Assembly (NCBI GenBank): GCA_018902385.1
Contig: JABSSW010000052.1
Location: 1 to 64,000 of the forward strand
DNA from: Physcia stellaris
Taxonomy: Eukaryota > Ascomycota > Lecanoromycetes > Caliciales > Physciaceae
Direction of reading: 5' to 3'
DNA: 64,000 nt
Below are positions 39,132 to 50,537 of this stretch, one piece after another. A program made the translations under genes and the position numbers. Under the pieces are notes generated by a model. The model was not told the origin of the DNA, did not search any database, and worked only from the letters and a program-made list of their open reading frames with translations. Every line of letters begins with the position of its first letter. The stretch's first letter is position 1.

Positions 39132-40520
39132 GGTTGAGCTGTGCAAGGTTGCTGGGTGCCTCCAGGGCGGGATGGGTATCAGGTTTGAATTACAGAACAG
39201 AACAGATGACTAAAGTTCATCCATGGAGTGTGCTCAGGATACGCAAGTTCTTGCCCCAAGTCTCTCTCGATGATCCAGATATCGACAATGGTTCAGACCG
39301 CGAAACGAAAGTCCTCGATTCGGTCAAACACCGGAGAACAAACAGCGAGTGACAGGAGAGCAAAGGGCAGACACAAACGAATGTGTTGACTGGGGATTAG
39401 GCTGGACAGGGTAGAGGAAGGATAGAGATCCAGTATTCGAGGGTGTCTGGAGGGCTCGTGTTGTTGCGTATTGCAGTGCAGATTAAGTGGACCGGCGGCG
39501 AAAAAGCACTAGCCTCGGATTGGGAGTCTCACATTGCCACAATCCCTTTCCCCGATTGTGGAAAATTTGGCACGGATATAGGAGCAAGATGTTGCCCGCG
39601 TGAATGCGTGTCTTGATGCAATTCTACTGCAACATCAATTCAAATCTATAGTGATTTCTCATGTACTGTTTTGGCTTGTTGACACTGCGCTCTGGCCTGC
39701 GAAACAGCCTCTTGGCGCGTTACACCTAGACCATCTAGATCTACCCCTGTGTCCCCTGCCTGTCAAAAAGCTGGGAAGGTGTACATGATACTTGACGAGT
39801 TTATGTACGTGCTCATGAACATACAAGTTCGACGTTCGGAGTCTGGCATCCTGGACTCTCTCTCGCCCGGAATTGCTATGTCAATTGATGAAGAATCAAC
39901 CAACTCCCGCTCGCTGTCAACTGTAAATTGTTTCGGGGGTGTAAAAATAGGTTGAAGAAGCATTGATCAATCTGGCAACTTCTCCTTGCTGCTTTGACAT
40001 GTTCGTATCCAGGGAACACGAGAATCGCATCATTCAGTCGAGTCTCTTTGGCTCAGCCTCGCCAGTCGTTGCTCGTATCGAATAAAGCGGCAATCACCGA
40101 GTTTTCTTCTCCGGTTGCCAGCACTACGACTGTGCTAGGGTCTGGCCACTACCCGTGTTTAGGGTTCATCCTGATCAAGTTTAGCCGAAGAAACACTCGG
40201 GGCGTTCTACGGTGATCGCCTCCGTATCACTTTGCACTCATCTTCTTTGCCTCATACTTATCTTCAGTCGTCAGCATCTGTCTAAGAGAGGAGTCTTGAG
40301 CATCTCCTTCCACACTCGTTTTCCTCTAAACCATATCCATCTTTCATAGCACTTCTCTGCTGCCCTCTTGGTGAAGCAGGCCAGGCCTCTTCGCTCGACG
40401 ATCGCTAACCATTCGTGCCGACTTACGTTGTGCCGTATACTTGAATATCGAATGGGCCTTCTCTAGGTCGTGGAGATAAAAAGACCTCTTGATTGAGAGT
40501 CGTCAATCGCTTCCATCACC
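39132..40520. promoter_or_regulatory. Shared divergent promoter of the two motor chitin synthases
   Basis: This 1,389 bp interval separates the two start codons. On the side of the class VI/VII gene (about 40,230-40,400) the plus strand is pyrimidine-rich, as is usual for filamentous fungal 5' leaders. A CCAAT box in csmA orientation is visible near 39,516 (GATTGG on plus). No TATA box can be assigned with confidence. Shared control of the pair is inferred from the layout. Confidence 0.7.
40452..40466 (+). promoter_or_regulatory. Possible five-codon upstream ORF of csmB
   Basis: ATGGGCCTTCTCTAG encodes Met-Gly-Leu-Leu-stop and ends 54 nt before the csmB start codon. It would matter only if transcription begins upstream of it, which the long pyrimidine-rich leader suggests but does not show. 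Confidence 0.35.
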
Positions 40521-43500
40521 ATGGCCTCCAACCGATTATCCACCTACTCTGGCGCCTCTACACCTACAGGCTTTCGTTCAGCAGCCCAACACTCCAATCA
40601 GGTATCAACCACAACTCTACTCAATGCCCTCCATACCACATACACATCAGCCCAACCTTTTCGACTTGACGCCAGCACCACTCTCGTTGTAAATACATGG
40701 CTCACCGCAGCAAATTCAAATATTGATGGTCATCAAGGCGGCACGGTAGACGCAGAATTGGTTCGGCAAGCATGGGAACATGCCAGAAGGCGGGCTGAAG
40801 ATGGGTGTATACTCTTAGGGTTTGTGGCCTCAAGATGAAGTACGTGACTGGACTGATCATTGTGGTAGATCTCTACACCCTTCGACTCCCTCCCTCTTGA
40901 CGCCAGTTGTTTCCACTCTACCACTCGCGCTCCCTTCAACACTATACACATCCCTAGCGGTTCTCCGACCGTTTCTCAATGCCGTCACTCCTTTCAACCC
41001 CGCGACTCCCAAATATTCTGCCCTTTCTGCAGCTTTCAGCGTCACTTTAGCAGGCAATCTCCATAGCGCAACTCTTGCCATCTCAACCTCCGGGATACAC
41101 ACAACCAGCGGCCTCCTGAGTATTCCACCCGAAGCGGGATACCGGGCTTTCGACGTCTTTTACTATCTTCTCACATCTGCTTCCACTCCTGCCGAACGGG
41201 AGTTTCTTGGCTTGAAACATCCTTCGGCTTATAGCCTGCTAAATCAATCCGGGACTTTTACTCCTCCGTCATACCTTCCGACAGCAGATGATGCGGCATC
41301 CGCTGAGGATTTCCGGTCATCTCTCAAGGCCATTGGAATCAAAGGCTCAACGCATAGGAGCTTACTCTCTGCGTTAGCCGGCATATTGAAGTTGGGGGAC
41401 ACCGTTGGCTTCCTGGTAGATGGCGATGCTCTCGAAGAGATTTGCGAGGATGTTGGTGGCCTTCTCGGAATTGACCCAGAAGTCCTCATTCGTAAATGCA
41501 GTACAGATGATCGTGAGATACTGATAGCTGGCATATACGAAGCTCTTGTCGATTGGGTCTTAGTCAAAGCCAATGATGCCATTTCGGCGGACATACAGCG
41601 AATGAAGGAAGAAGATACTTCAAGCGAGGATGGTAGCGGCAGAGTCGGAGCAAGAACACCGCGAACAGAAGAAGACAACGAAGACACTGTCACTCTCACA
41701 ATAGTCGAAGTCCCAAGTCAAGATCTAGGCAAGGCGGTAGCACTTCGTGGGGTTTTCGACGACAGTTTGGGAATAAATGCCGAGATGAAAGAAGACGGTG
41801 TCGAAGTGATTCCAGCTGGATCTTCAGTCATCAAGGACATGACCAATGCCATGGCTGATGTTGCAGCCGATTTGGGCGTCGCACATGGCCCGGCTGGTAG
41901 AGATCGAGAATACGAGCGCGACCGACGTGAAGCAGTCCTTGAAAAGGTTGGCCTCGAAGCTGAAGTTGGGGGATTCCTGAGGGAAATTTTGTACCCGCAA
42001 GAAGATGGACGTATTACAGAAGGCAAGAACGCACGGATTGATCTGCCGATGCTCCTTGGCAGCACCCGAGTATGGTACCACCTTGTCTTGCATCCCACCG
42101 ACGAATCTCCCGGAAGCCTCGCGTCCCTGGCTTCAACTACCTCCGCTTGGTCTGCTGGTACGGTATCAAGACAGCTTCGTGCCTGGAGGCTTCCTGAGTG
42201 GGCCAACAGGCGCAACAAAAATCTCGATTTTACTGCAGACTTTGAGATTGATGAATTTTGCGAGCGATATGCACGTCTCGGTTGCCAAGATGGTCGAGAC
42301 GGAGTCGAAAGCTGGATCCTGGAGAGGGGATGGAGTAACGGCGAAGTCATCATCGGCCATAAACGCGTCTGGATCCGAGAGGCTGCTTGGTGGGAGGCAG
42401 AAAGTATGCTGGATCTGAAGCCAGCAGAAAATCCATTCTATGGTCAGCACGAAGGCGGTTACTCCAATATGACACCTGACCCTGCTGCCAGTGGCTTCTT
42501 TCCTCCAATGGCAGAAAATTACGACCGGGATCCTTTCCTGTCAAGACAACAAAGTATCGCTACGTTACCACAAGCTCCACGTGGACCTGCGAAGTCGATC
42601 GCTCCTACGGTAGCGCGCACTTTGAACACCATGCCTGGAGACTACGGGCTTGGTGCCAAGGGAGATGAGACCAAAGGAGGAATTACTTATTACAACGATG
42701 AGACTGGTCAGTACTTGAGCGAGTTGGATCCAGAATTACCCGATCCAAAGGCTGTCATCTCTCAGCCCATTTCAACATCTCGTCGTGTCTGGGTTGCGGT
42801 CGTCTGGGCTTTGACTTTCTGGATCCCTTCATTTGTTCTCAGATACGTTGGCCGAATGAAGCGGCCGGATGTACGAATGGCTTGGAGGGAAAAGGTAGTC
42901 TTGTGCCTGCTGATCTTCTTACTCAACGCCACGGTAATCTTCTACATCATCGAATTCGGTAGGCTTCTTTGTCCGAACTTTGACAAGGCCTGGGATCAAA
43001 AGGAAGTCGGTTACCATACAGGAGACAACGATTTCTGGGTCAGCATCAATGGTGGTGTATATGATATCAGCAAGTTCTGGAAGATAGACCATGGGACCAC
43101 AGCGAATTCGGCCTCGAAAGCCGTGATGCAACCTTTGGGTGGAATGAATCTTGATGCATATTTCCCGCCACCACTTTCGCAGGCATGCCACGACTTGATC
43201 CAGGACGATTTTGTTCAGCTAGAAATCAACAACACCATGTACCCCCGATCTGAAGCTATCCACAAGTGTGGCAAGCGATACGTATCGTATCCAGGCACCG
43301 GATTGGATGACATACACTGGTACAGCAATGTCTTCCTCCAGAAAATGAAAAAGTACTACAAAGGTGATCTAGTTACTAAAAAGTCTTCGCTCAAGTCCCA
43401 GGGAGAAGAAGATCCCCCTCGCCAATGGTTCATGATTCGCGACAAAATATACGACTTGACAGAATATTACAACACATTAAAGACGCAGGGAGGTTCAGAA

Positions 43501-45979
43501 ATCTACAGCTTCATTCCAGACGATGTTTCCGAGCTAATCAAAGCCAATCCTGGACAAGACGTCACTGATAAATGGTTGAACACGAAGAACTTTACACGCA
43601 CCCTGACATGTTTAAACAATGCGTTCTACGTTGGAAAGTCCGATTTCCGAGACTCCGCCAAATGCCAGGTCAATAATTATATCCTACTGGCTTTTACGAT
43701 CATCCTGTGTTCGGTCATTCTTGTCAAATTCCTGGCTGCGTTACAGCTAGGGTCGAAGAGGCGTCCTGCTCCGCAAGATAAATTTGTCATCTGTCAAGTC
43801 CCGGCTTATACCGAAGGTGAAGATCATCTACGAAAAGGACTCGATTCGTTGACGGCGCTTCAATACGACAACAAGAGGAAGCTCATTTGCGTCATGTGCG
43901 ATGGCATGATTGTTGGCGGCGGCAATGACAGACCAACTCCCAAGATCGTGCTCGATATCCTTGGTGTGGACCCCAAAATCGACCCTCCCGCTCTTCCATT
44001 CAAGTCACTTGGCCAAGGAAGTGAGCAACTCAATTATGGCAAGGTCTATTCTGGTCTCTACGAATTTGAGGGTAATGTGGTCCCCTACATCGTTGTTGTC
44101 AAAGTGGGTAAGGAATCCGAGCAGACCAAAGCAAAGCCTGGGAATCGTGGAAAGCGAGACTCGCAAATCTTACTACTCAGCTTCCTCAACCGTGTCCACC
44201 ACCGAGCCCCGATGTCACCCCTAGAACTTGAGATGTTCCACCAGATCAATAACGTCATTGGCGTAGATCCTGAGCTTTACGAGTATCTGCTGATGGTGGA
44301 TGCCGATACGAGCGTCAAGGAGGACTCATTGAATCGACTAGTCGCAAGCTGTGCCAACGACGCGAAGATTGCCGGTATTTGTGGCGAAACCAGTCTAGAG
44401 AACGAAGGGCGAAGTTGGTGGACTATGATACAGGTCTACGAATACTACATTTCGCATCATTTAGCCAAAGCCTTCGAGTCACTCTTCGGTTCAGTCACAT
44501 GTCTGCCAGGATGGTAAGTCACTGATTACTGCGATTGCTATCTTCGAAGCTAACGTGGCAGTTTCTCCATGTACCGACTCCGTACAGTTGACAAAGGTCG
44601 CCCTCTGATCATTTCGGACCAAGTTATCAACGACTACAGCACCTGCGATGTAGACACCCTCCACAAGAAGAACCTGCTATCACTAGGAGAAGATCGCTAC
44701 CTCACCACACTAATGACGAAATACTTTCCAACCATGTCCTACAAATTCATCTCAGATGCCTATGCAAGCACTGCCGCTCCGGAAACCTGGGGGGTCCTAA
44801 TCTCGCAGAGACGACGCTGGATCAATTCTACCGTGCACAATCTGGCTGAACTAGTCTGGCTCAAGGATTTGTGCGGCTTCTGCTGCTTCAGTATGCGCTT
44901 CGTGGTCTTCATCGATCTATTTGGGACCATCATCCTGCCAGCAACATGCGGATATTTAGGTTATCTCATCTACCGTGTAGCAACGCACACTGGCCAGTTC
45001 CCGCTGATCTCGATTATTATGATCGCAGCGGTCTATGGATTGCAGGCTGTGATATTCATCATCAAGCGACAATGGCAGCACGTCGGATGGATGATCATCT
45101 ACATCTTGGCTTTCCCAATCTACTCGTTTGTTCTGCCGATCTTCTCCTTCTGGCATCAAGATGACTTCGCTTGGGGTACCACCCGCATTGTCATTGGGGA
45201 GAAAGGCAACAAGCAAATCGTTGCGCTGGAAGATGAAGGTTTCGATCCTCGCAGTGTTCCCCTCCAGAGGTGGGATGACTATGCTGCAACCAATAATCTT
45301 CCAGGACGCCGAGGCATGCCCGGGAACACGGAGAAGTCGTATCAAGAAGGTTTTGCAGACGCTGGCTACGAGATGGACGACATACGCTCAATATACTCTT
45401 CCGTCAAACCGGCTTCAACCGTCTTGACAGGCTTCCATAATCGCCGGCCAGCATACATGCCGCCAATATCGCCTGCACCCTTCTACAGCCCTAGACAATC
45501 GCAGACTCCAAATTTCGAGCCATACAAGGACAAGCCGCAGTATCAGCATTCCAGGATGCAGTCAATGACTGGCATGAGCGAAGCAGGTCGCCAAAACGGT
45601 GCTAGCAGTCCGTACGGCCATCGATTAGGAGCGCCAAGCCAAGACAATCTGATCGCCATGCATTCGCCACCTTTGAGGCAAGTTCGAAGCCCATTAGGTG
45701 AGAGTAGACCGGTTAGCATGATCGACTTCCGTGGCACCACGAATGGGCCTGATGAGAGTGCAATCGTGGAAGCCATCCAGGGCTGTTTAGCAGAGGTTGA
45801 TCTGGATAACGTTACGAAGAAGCAAGGTCAGTGATTGTGCCTCGGTTTCCTATCAAGAGCTTAACTGACCCTCATTCGTAGTGCGAGCGTTGGTTGAACA
45901 GAGATTACAAACGGAGTTGACGGGCGACAAGAAGATCTTTCTGGATAAACACATCGACATTGAGCTAGAGAATATGTAA
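40521..45979 (+). CDS. csmB: Class VI/VII chitin synthase with reduced motor domain
   Basis: Partner of the class V enzyme (CsmB type; called class VI or VII in different schemes). Exons are 40,521-40,819, 40,869-44,513, 44,562-45,826 and 45,882-45,979, giving 1,768 aa, usual for the family. The start has CACCATGG context. Intron 1 begins with the less common donor GTTTGT; intron 2 (GTAAGT, branch GCTAAC) restores LPGCFSMYR. The motor-like region (to about residue 650) has no P-loop where class V has GESGSGKT, as is known for this group. Membrane segments start at about 737, a cytochrome b5-like region at about 820, and the catalytic domain at about 1,070, with LGEDR (about 1,357) and QRRRW (about 1,397). 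The C terminus is a short DEK-C-like tail completed by exon 4. Confidence 0.95.
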
Positions 45980-46530
45980 AAAGTCATGAGATGTGGTAAT
46001 GGGAAACGAAAAGCATAGGATTTGGCGTTGACAGCTGTTGCATTTACAAGGAAAAGGCATTGTTGGTGTTCCAGCGAGTGATTTGGTCAGGTAGTGAGCA
46101 ATTGTATGAAGTATCAAATCGTAGTAATGAACATAACACTCCTTGCAGTGGAAACCAGGATGCTTTTTGCCTGAGACTATACTATCTTCACATTGCTTGA
46201 CTAAACTCAACAAGACACGGTCCATAAACAGGTACCACGTAAGTACTTATGTCAGAGTAAGTAGCTGATCATTTCCCATAACCTAAAACGTCACTCTCGT
46301 TAGTCTTCAACCCTAAGTAAAAGAGTACATACTACACGTAGTCTTACTTATATCGAACCCCATATCTCGGCAACACATTCATGACTCTCCTTAATTTCAG
46401 CTCATCGGTTGATAGATAATCCTTTCGCTTTTGGACTTCGTAGATTCTGCGATATAGGTACCGAACGAAGTAGCGAGCTTCGGTCTGTCTGTAACAAAAA
46501 GTTCTTAATGGAATATCGAAGCAGGCCAGC
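45980..46530. other. Intergenic region between csmB and the TatD gene
   Basis: It must hold the csmB terminator and the promoter of the downstream gene. A short inverted repeat, TACTTA then TAAGTA with an 8-nt loop, lies at 46,244-46,263. I see no gene or RNA. Confidence 0.6.
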
Positions 46531-47778
46531 ATGGCGAATGACATGGCTTGGGTGCACGAGATCCTCAATGCGTTACCCCAGGACGACTCACTAGAAGTCT
46601 TCCCCTGGCACCTTGGGGTGTTCGACGCCCACTGCCACCCGACAGATACCCCATCATGTCTCGACGAGATTCCAAGTATGAAAGCACGGGTCCTAACAAT
46701 CATGGCAACTCGAGGAGAAGATCAAGATGTGGTCGTCAACTTCGCTCAACAATCCGGAATAAGGGGTACCTCGATACCGCAGCTTCTGCAAACTGACGTG
46801 TCTCACAAGCAATGCGAGTTGATTCCATCTTTCGGATGGCATCCGTGGTTTTCTCACCAAATCTACGACGATTCCATCCTAGGGTCTCAATCTACCATCC
46901 AACCATCTGAGAAAGTCAAACATTACAGATCCGTCATCACGCCCACCCCAGAAGACGACTCTTTCTTGCAATTCCTTCCAGACCCGCGTCCACTATCCGC
47001 CCTCCTAACCGAAATTCGAAAACACCTTCAACAATACCCCTACGCCCTAGTCGGCGAAATCGGTCTTGACCGCACTTTTCGCCTCCCTGAGAACTGGCTT
47101 CCAAACATCCACACGGAATCTACCAACGGTGCTACGCCGGGCGGCCGCGAAGGCCGTCGCCTCTCACCGTATAAAGTCCACATGGACCATCAACGCAAGA
47201 TACTTAAAGCTCAACTCAACCTCGCCGGAGAAATGCAGCGCCCAGTCTCGGTCCACGGAGTGGCAGCCCACGGAATCCTTTTCGAGGCCCTTGCAGAAAC
47301 CTGGAAAGGCCACGACAAGCCCGTCCTCAGCAAGCGGGAGCAGAAGCGGCGAGCCAATGCTGTGAAGACACAGACCGAAGATGCTGACGAGCCAGGGAAC
47401 GACTCTAAGGGAGGAGGTAACGCTGACAATGAACCGAAGCCCTTCCCACCGAGGATATGCCTCCACTCTTACTCTGGGCCACCGGACACTCTGAGGCAGT
47501 ATTTTCACGCTTCGGTCCCAGCTGAGGTTTATTGCTCATTTTCTGTGCTTGTCAATATGAAGGCTGCTACTGCCAAGAAGACAGTAGAGGTTATTAAGGC
47601 TGTTCCGGACGAGAGGATTCTCGTCGAGAGTGATCTGCATTGTGCAGGGGAAGAAATGGATCGATTGCTTGAGCGAATGGTGAGGATTGTGTGCGGAGCC
47701 AAAGAATGGTCGCTGGAGGAAGGGGTAAAGCAGTTGGGTTCGAACTGGTTTCGATTCGTGTTTGGGCGGGAGCCTTGA
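46531..47778 (+). CDS. scn1: TatD-family metallohydrolase, Scn1-like
   Basis: Single-exon gene of 415 aa with start context CAGCATGG. TatD proteins are metal-dependent phosphoesterases with a TIM-barrel fold. The metal-site residues can be followed: HCH at 34-36 (DAHCHPTD), Glu176 in GEIGLD, His242 in SVHG, His312 in LHSYSG and Asp368 in ESDLH. Fungal relatives include fission yeast Scn1, known from its interaction with the cyclosome subunit Cut9. A charged, low-complexity insert (about residues 275-305) separates two barrel segments and is likely a surface loop. It is convergent with the gene at 48,188. Biological substrate is unknown; nuclease or other hydrolase activity is inferred from the family. 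Confidence 0.88.
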   Translation: MANDMAWVHEILNALPQDDSLEVFPWHLGVFDAHCHPTDTPSCLDEIPSMKARVLTIMATRGEDQDVVVNFAQQSGIRGTSIPQLLQTDVSHKQCELIPSFGWHPWFSHQIYDDSILGSQSTIQPSEKVKHYRSVITPTPEDDSFLQFLPDPRPLSALLTEIRKHLQQYPYALVGEIGLDRTFRLPENWLPNIHTESTNGATPGGREGRRLSPYKVHMDHQRKILKAQLNLAGEMQRPVSVHGVAAHGILFEALAETWKGHDKPVLSKREQKRRANAVKTQTEDADEPGNDSKGGGNADNEPKPFPPRICLHSYSGPPDTLRQYFHASVPAEVYCSFSVLVNMKAATAKKTVEVIKAVPDERILVESDLHCAGEEMDRLLERMVRIVCGAKEWSLEEGVKQLGSNWFRFVFGREP

Positions 47779-48187
47779 GATGAGCAGCGGGAGACGATAG
47801 ACTTCAAGATTCAATAGGGGGATCAAGAGAATGCTCACTGACCTCACTTGAAACATTTGGACAGGTTCCAATCAGTCTCTGATTGGATATGGATCAGCCT
47901 AGGCAGTTACCGCTCAATCCAGGAAATTCGCCACATTCTATCAGTTCTCGGTCTAGGACAGCGAACTCGCTGATCTGTTCCCATTTTCACCATTTGCCCG
48001 CGAAGGTGCGCTTATGCCCTGGGTTAGAAATTCGCATCGTTCATTCAGAAGACTGCGCCCCTTTTTCCAGCATGGGATCGTCAGCCAAGCTCGTAATGAA
48101 CGCAACAGTTATGTTTCGAGCCAATGCAATGGCCTCCGGGGTATGCGCTTGAGGGAGGTGCTGGAACACGGTTCGGCCGACTTTCTC
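47779..48187. other. Convergent interval, with orphaned frame of the peptidase gene
   Basis: Between two convergent genes. On the minus strand the peptidase frame continues open past its TGA from 48,187 to a second TGA at 48,043-48,041, adding 48 codons that include RTVFQHLP, the expected context of the catalytic histidine. The remainder shows nothing recognisable. Confidence 0.6.
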
Positions 48188-48874
48188 TCAATGGGCCTCG
48201 GTCAGATGAGGCGCTGCTAGAGACGAATAGAGACGGAATTCACAGAAGTAGAGCCCTGCATCATGCGAGAGGAATATCGGCTCATCCTACGCTTGTAGTT
48301 AATGCGTTGTGCATACGCAGCCATTGGCATAGCACTCACTGGAAACTTTTCCTTCACTTTGCTCCACGCGGCCTCGATGTCGAACGAGGTTGCTAGAGTC
48401 TCCGGCAAACCAAGCTCCTTAAGTTTTCTAGAATCGACGTACTTTCCATCGTCACCTGGCAGTTCATATCCATCTCTGCACGCTATCGTCTCGAAGCGAA
48501 ATTGATCTGGTCCCCAACCTAGGGCGACCATACCCAAGTGAAGGATTACATCAATGTCAACTTTCTGCTCCGTATCACTTGGTCCCGGCTCGGGCAAGAA
48601 TAGAGCACGTTGACCACCCCAGATCTCTTTCGACACACGTCTCACATCCTCATACGTATCTCGGGTAACACGGGCATACTTGAATATCTTGATCTTCCGT
48701 TTGTTCGTTTGCTCAATCAATTTCGGCAAAGCATCTCTAACCATCGAGGATGTATTAAAATCAAACTCCATGAACGGCTGCATGGTAGATCTTAGCCGCG
48801 TGACGAAGGATTCGTAGAATTGGACTTACAGCACTGCCAGTCACAGCCACATTGAAGGTGTCTTTGGACGACAT
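48188..48874 (-). CDS. Pyroglutamyl-peptidase I (C15), interrupted before catalytic His
   Basis: The family is a cytosolic cysteine peptidase that removes N-terminal pyroglutamate. Exons are 48,874-48,830, 48,777-48,340 and 48,286-48,188 (introns 52 and 53 nt; donors GTAAGT and GTGAGT), giving 193 aa. Family marks are VTGSAPF near the start, HLGM, Glu111 in FETIACRDGY and Cys176 in HDAGLYFCEF, the catalytic cysteine region. An in-frame TGA at 48,190-48,188 then ends the frame. Downstream in the same frame lies RTVFQHLP, expected to carry the catalytic His, so the third triad member is lost. No plausible intron spans the TGA. The product is either a pseudogene, a shortened inactive protein, or the result of a base error. 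Without the TGA the length would be about 242 aa, normal for fungi. Confidence 0.82.
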
Positions 48875-50537
48875 AACGGTGTGCCGAACAAAGTTCTGTT
48901 GCAGACCTTCGAGCGTTGCTGGACCTGTTGAAAGATTCCGGTTGGACGAGTACTGAAGCAACCGATGACCAGTGAAGTCTTGTCAAGCCCGGGTAGACAA
49001 ACTTGATTCAGAATCTGTTACCTCGGCGGTGAAAGGCGTTTATAGCGTGATTAATTGCAGGGAAACGCCTTCATCACAGTCCTCTCGACATTCGTGGACT
49101 ACTTGACGAGCTTTTTATAAAAATCCTTGTGTACGTGGCTGAGATCTAGTCTCCATCGAGCTGATCTATGATTTCTAGGAAGAAGAGGCAGAGTGCTCAC
49201 TGCTACACTTTTCTATTTCACCTGCAGCCTGCCTGGTCGTACCACGTCACTGTAACACATTCACCTCTATTCTCACGTCTTCCTCAAATCAGACTGTGAA
49301 CAGTCCCTTGTTAAAGCTCAATGATAGCAAAAGAGTACCCCTGCTAAGGTATTGTATGATGATGAGCTTTAGTGGCAGCGCCCTCGAACTGACACACTGG
49401 CTAGCTTCGGGGAATGGATCAGCATAGTTCCAGGAAGACGAAAAGGCACCCTTCTCCGAAAGCCTTGTAGAGCTGACTATGGTTGCCACCGCAAAGGCGT
49501 GGTATCGTCTAGAAATGTACGGCAATGGAGAGAACTCGGCACGCTTTAAAAGCTACAGGAGTTCTTTGCGAGAAAGATATTCCTCACCAACAGAGTCGCC
49601 CAAAGCGTTGAAGACAATCCCCTGGCGCAGAACAAAGTCCCAAGAGATTGCAAACGGACTGTTTCTTCTTGTAAGTATTCCGAATGTGACAGAACAGACT
49701 TGAAAGCTTGCCGATAGCATTTCGAGATGTTTGATACACTTCTCTTTTGTGAAGTCCAAGAGGGAGTCCAACGTGCGTGGCAAGCAGTGGAATAAGTGAA
49801 AAAGGAGAATAACGTGAAGTCTACTGCAATGAGCAACTACACTCGATTTGACATCGCAGTAACACTCAAAGGAGCGACTTTCCTGCCAGCCATAAAGCAT
49901 ATTCGTTCTGACATCGAAGCAACGCTCAAAAGAGCGACTTTCCTGCCAGCCATAAAGCATATCGAATACCATGGATAGCTTCAACGCGCAATTGAATATA
50001 CTGCATGGATGCGCCAGAAAGTCGTTCACATTGGATCTTTCAAAGGATTGACACCGGTCGTACAATGCCCAGGGAACTGTTACAGGAGCCTCTGGCTGCA
50101 TACCGAAGACGCACAATATTACCAAGGCCATTGCACTGCTCGCCCGGCCGATGCAGAGCACTGTTGTTGCTGTCACAGCCAATGCCAAACCAGAAGGCTT
50201 GATGACAATGCTCAGGTCATGCAGACAAAATTGACGCAAAACGAGCTCCACAAGACTTCAGAAGTGGGCGATACCTATCACCTTTACCCTCCTCAGGGGG
50301 TCAATTTGAAGGAGAAGATTTATCTGTTGAGCACTGCCCATGGAAATCTTGATCGGCCGTGTATGTAGTTCGATAACGAGCTCTAAAAGTGAAATAATTT
50401 CAATCGGAGAGGGCAATGAAATCGTCAAATCCTGATACAATTAAGAGTGTCATGGATGTCGCTCTCAAACCCTACAACTTCGAAACCCCTTTCAATTGAC
50501 CAAGCGCGCCCTTTCCGCCACCCTGTTCTGCAGCTCC
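48875..50537. other. Intergenic region upstream of the peptidase, downstream of the ThDP enzyme
   Basis: About 1.66 kb without a convincing gene. The longest frame (minus, 50,251-49,553, 232 codons) runs straight through a tandem repeat and shows no domain, signal or conserved motif, so I leave it out as a gene. The 60 bp tandem repeat at 49,841-49,960 is the only structure seen. Confidence 0.55.
49841..49960. repeat. Two-copy 60 bp tandem repeat
   Basis: Units 49,841-49,900 and 49,901-49,960 match at 53 of 60 positions by direct comparison; the last 30 bases, including GCGACTTTCCTGCCAGCC, are identical. Both lie in noncoding DNA of normal composition. Confidence 0.95.

Noticed and set aside
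49841-49960. CRISPR-like array
   Set aside because: Only two directly adjacent units with no spacers, in a eukaryotic genome.
49553-50251. 232-codon minus-strand frame as a gene
   Set aside because: It spans a tandem repeat whose 60-nt period keeps it open, and it has no domain or conserved motif.
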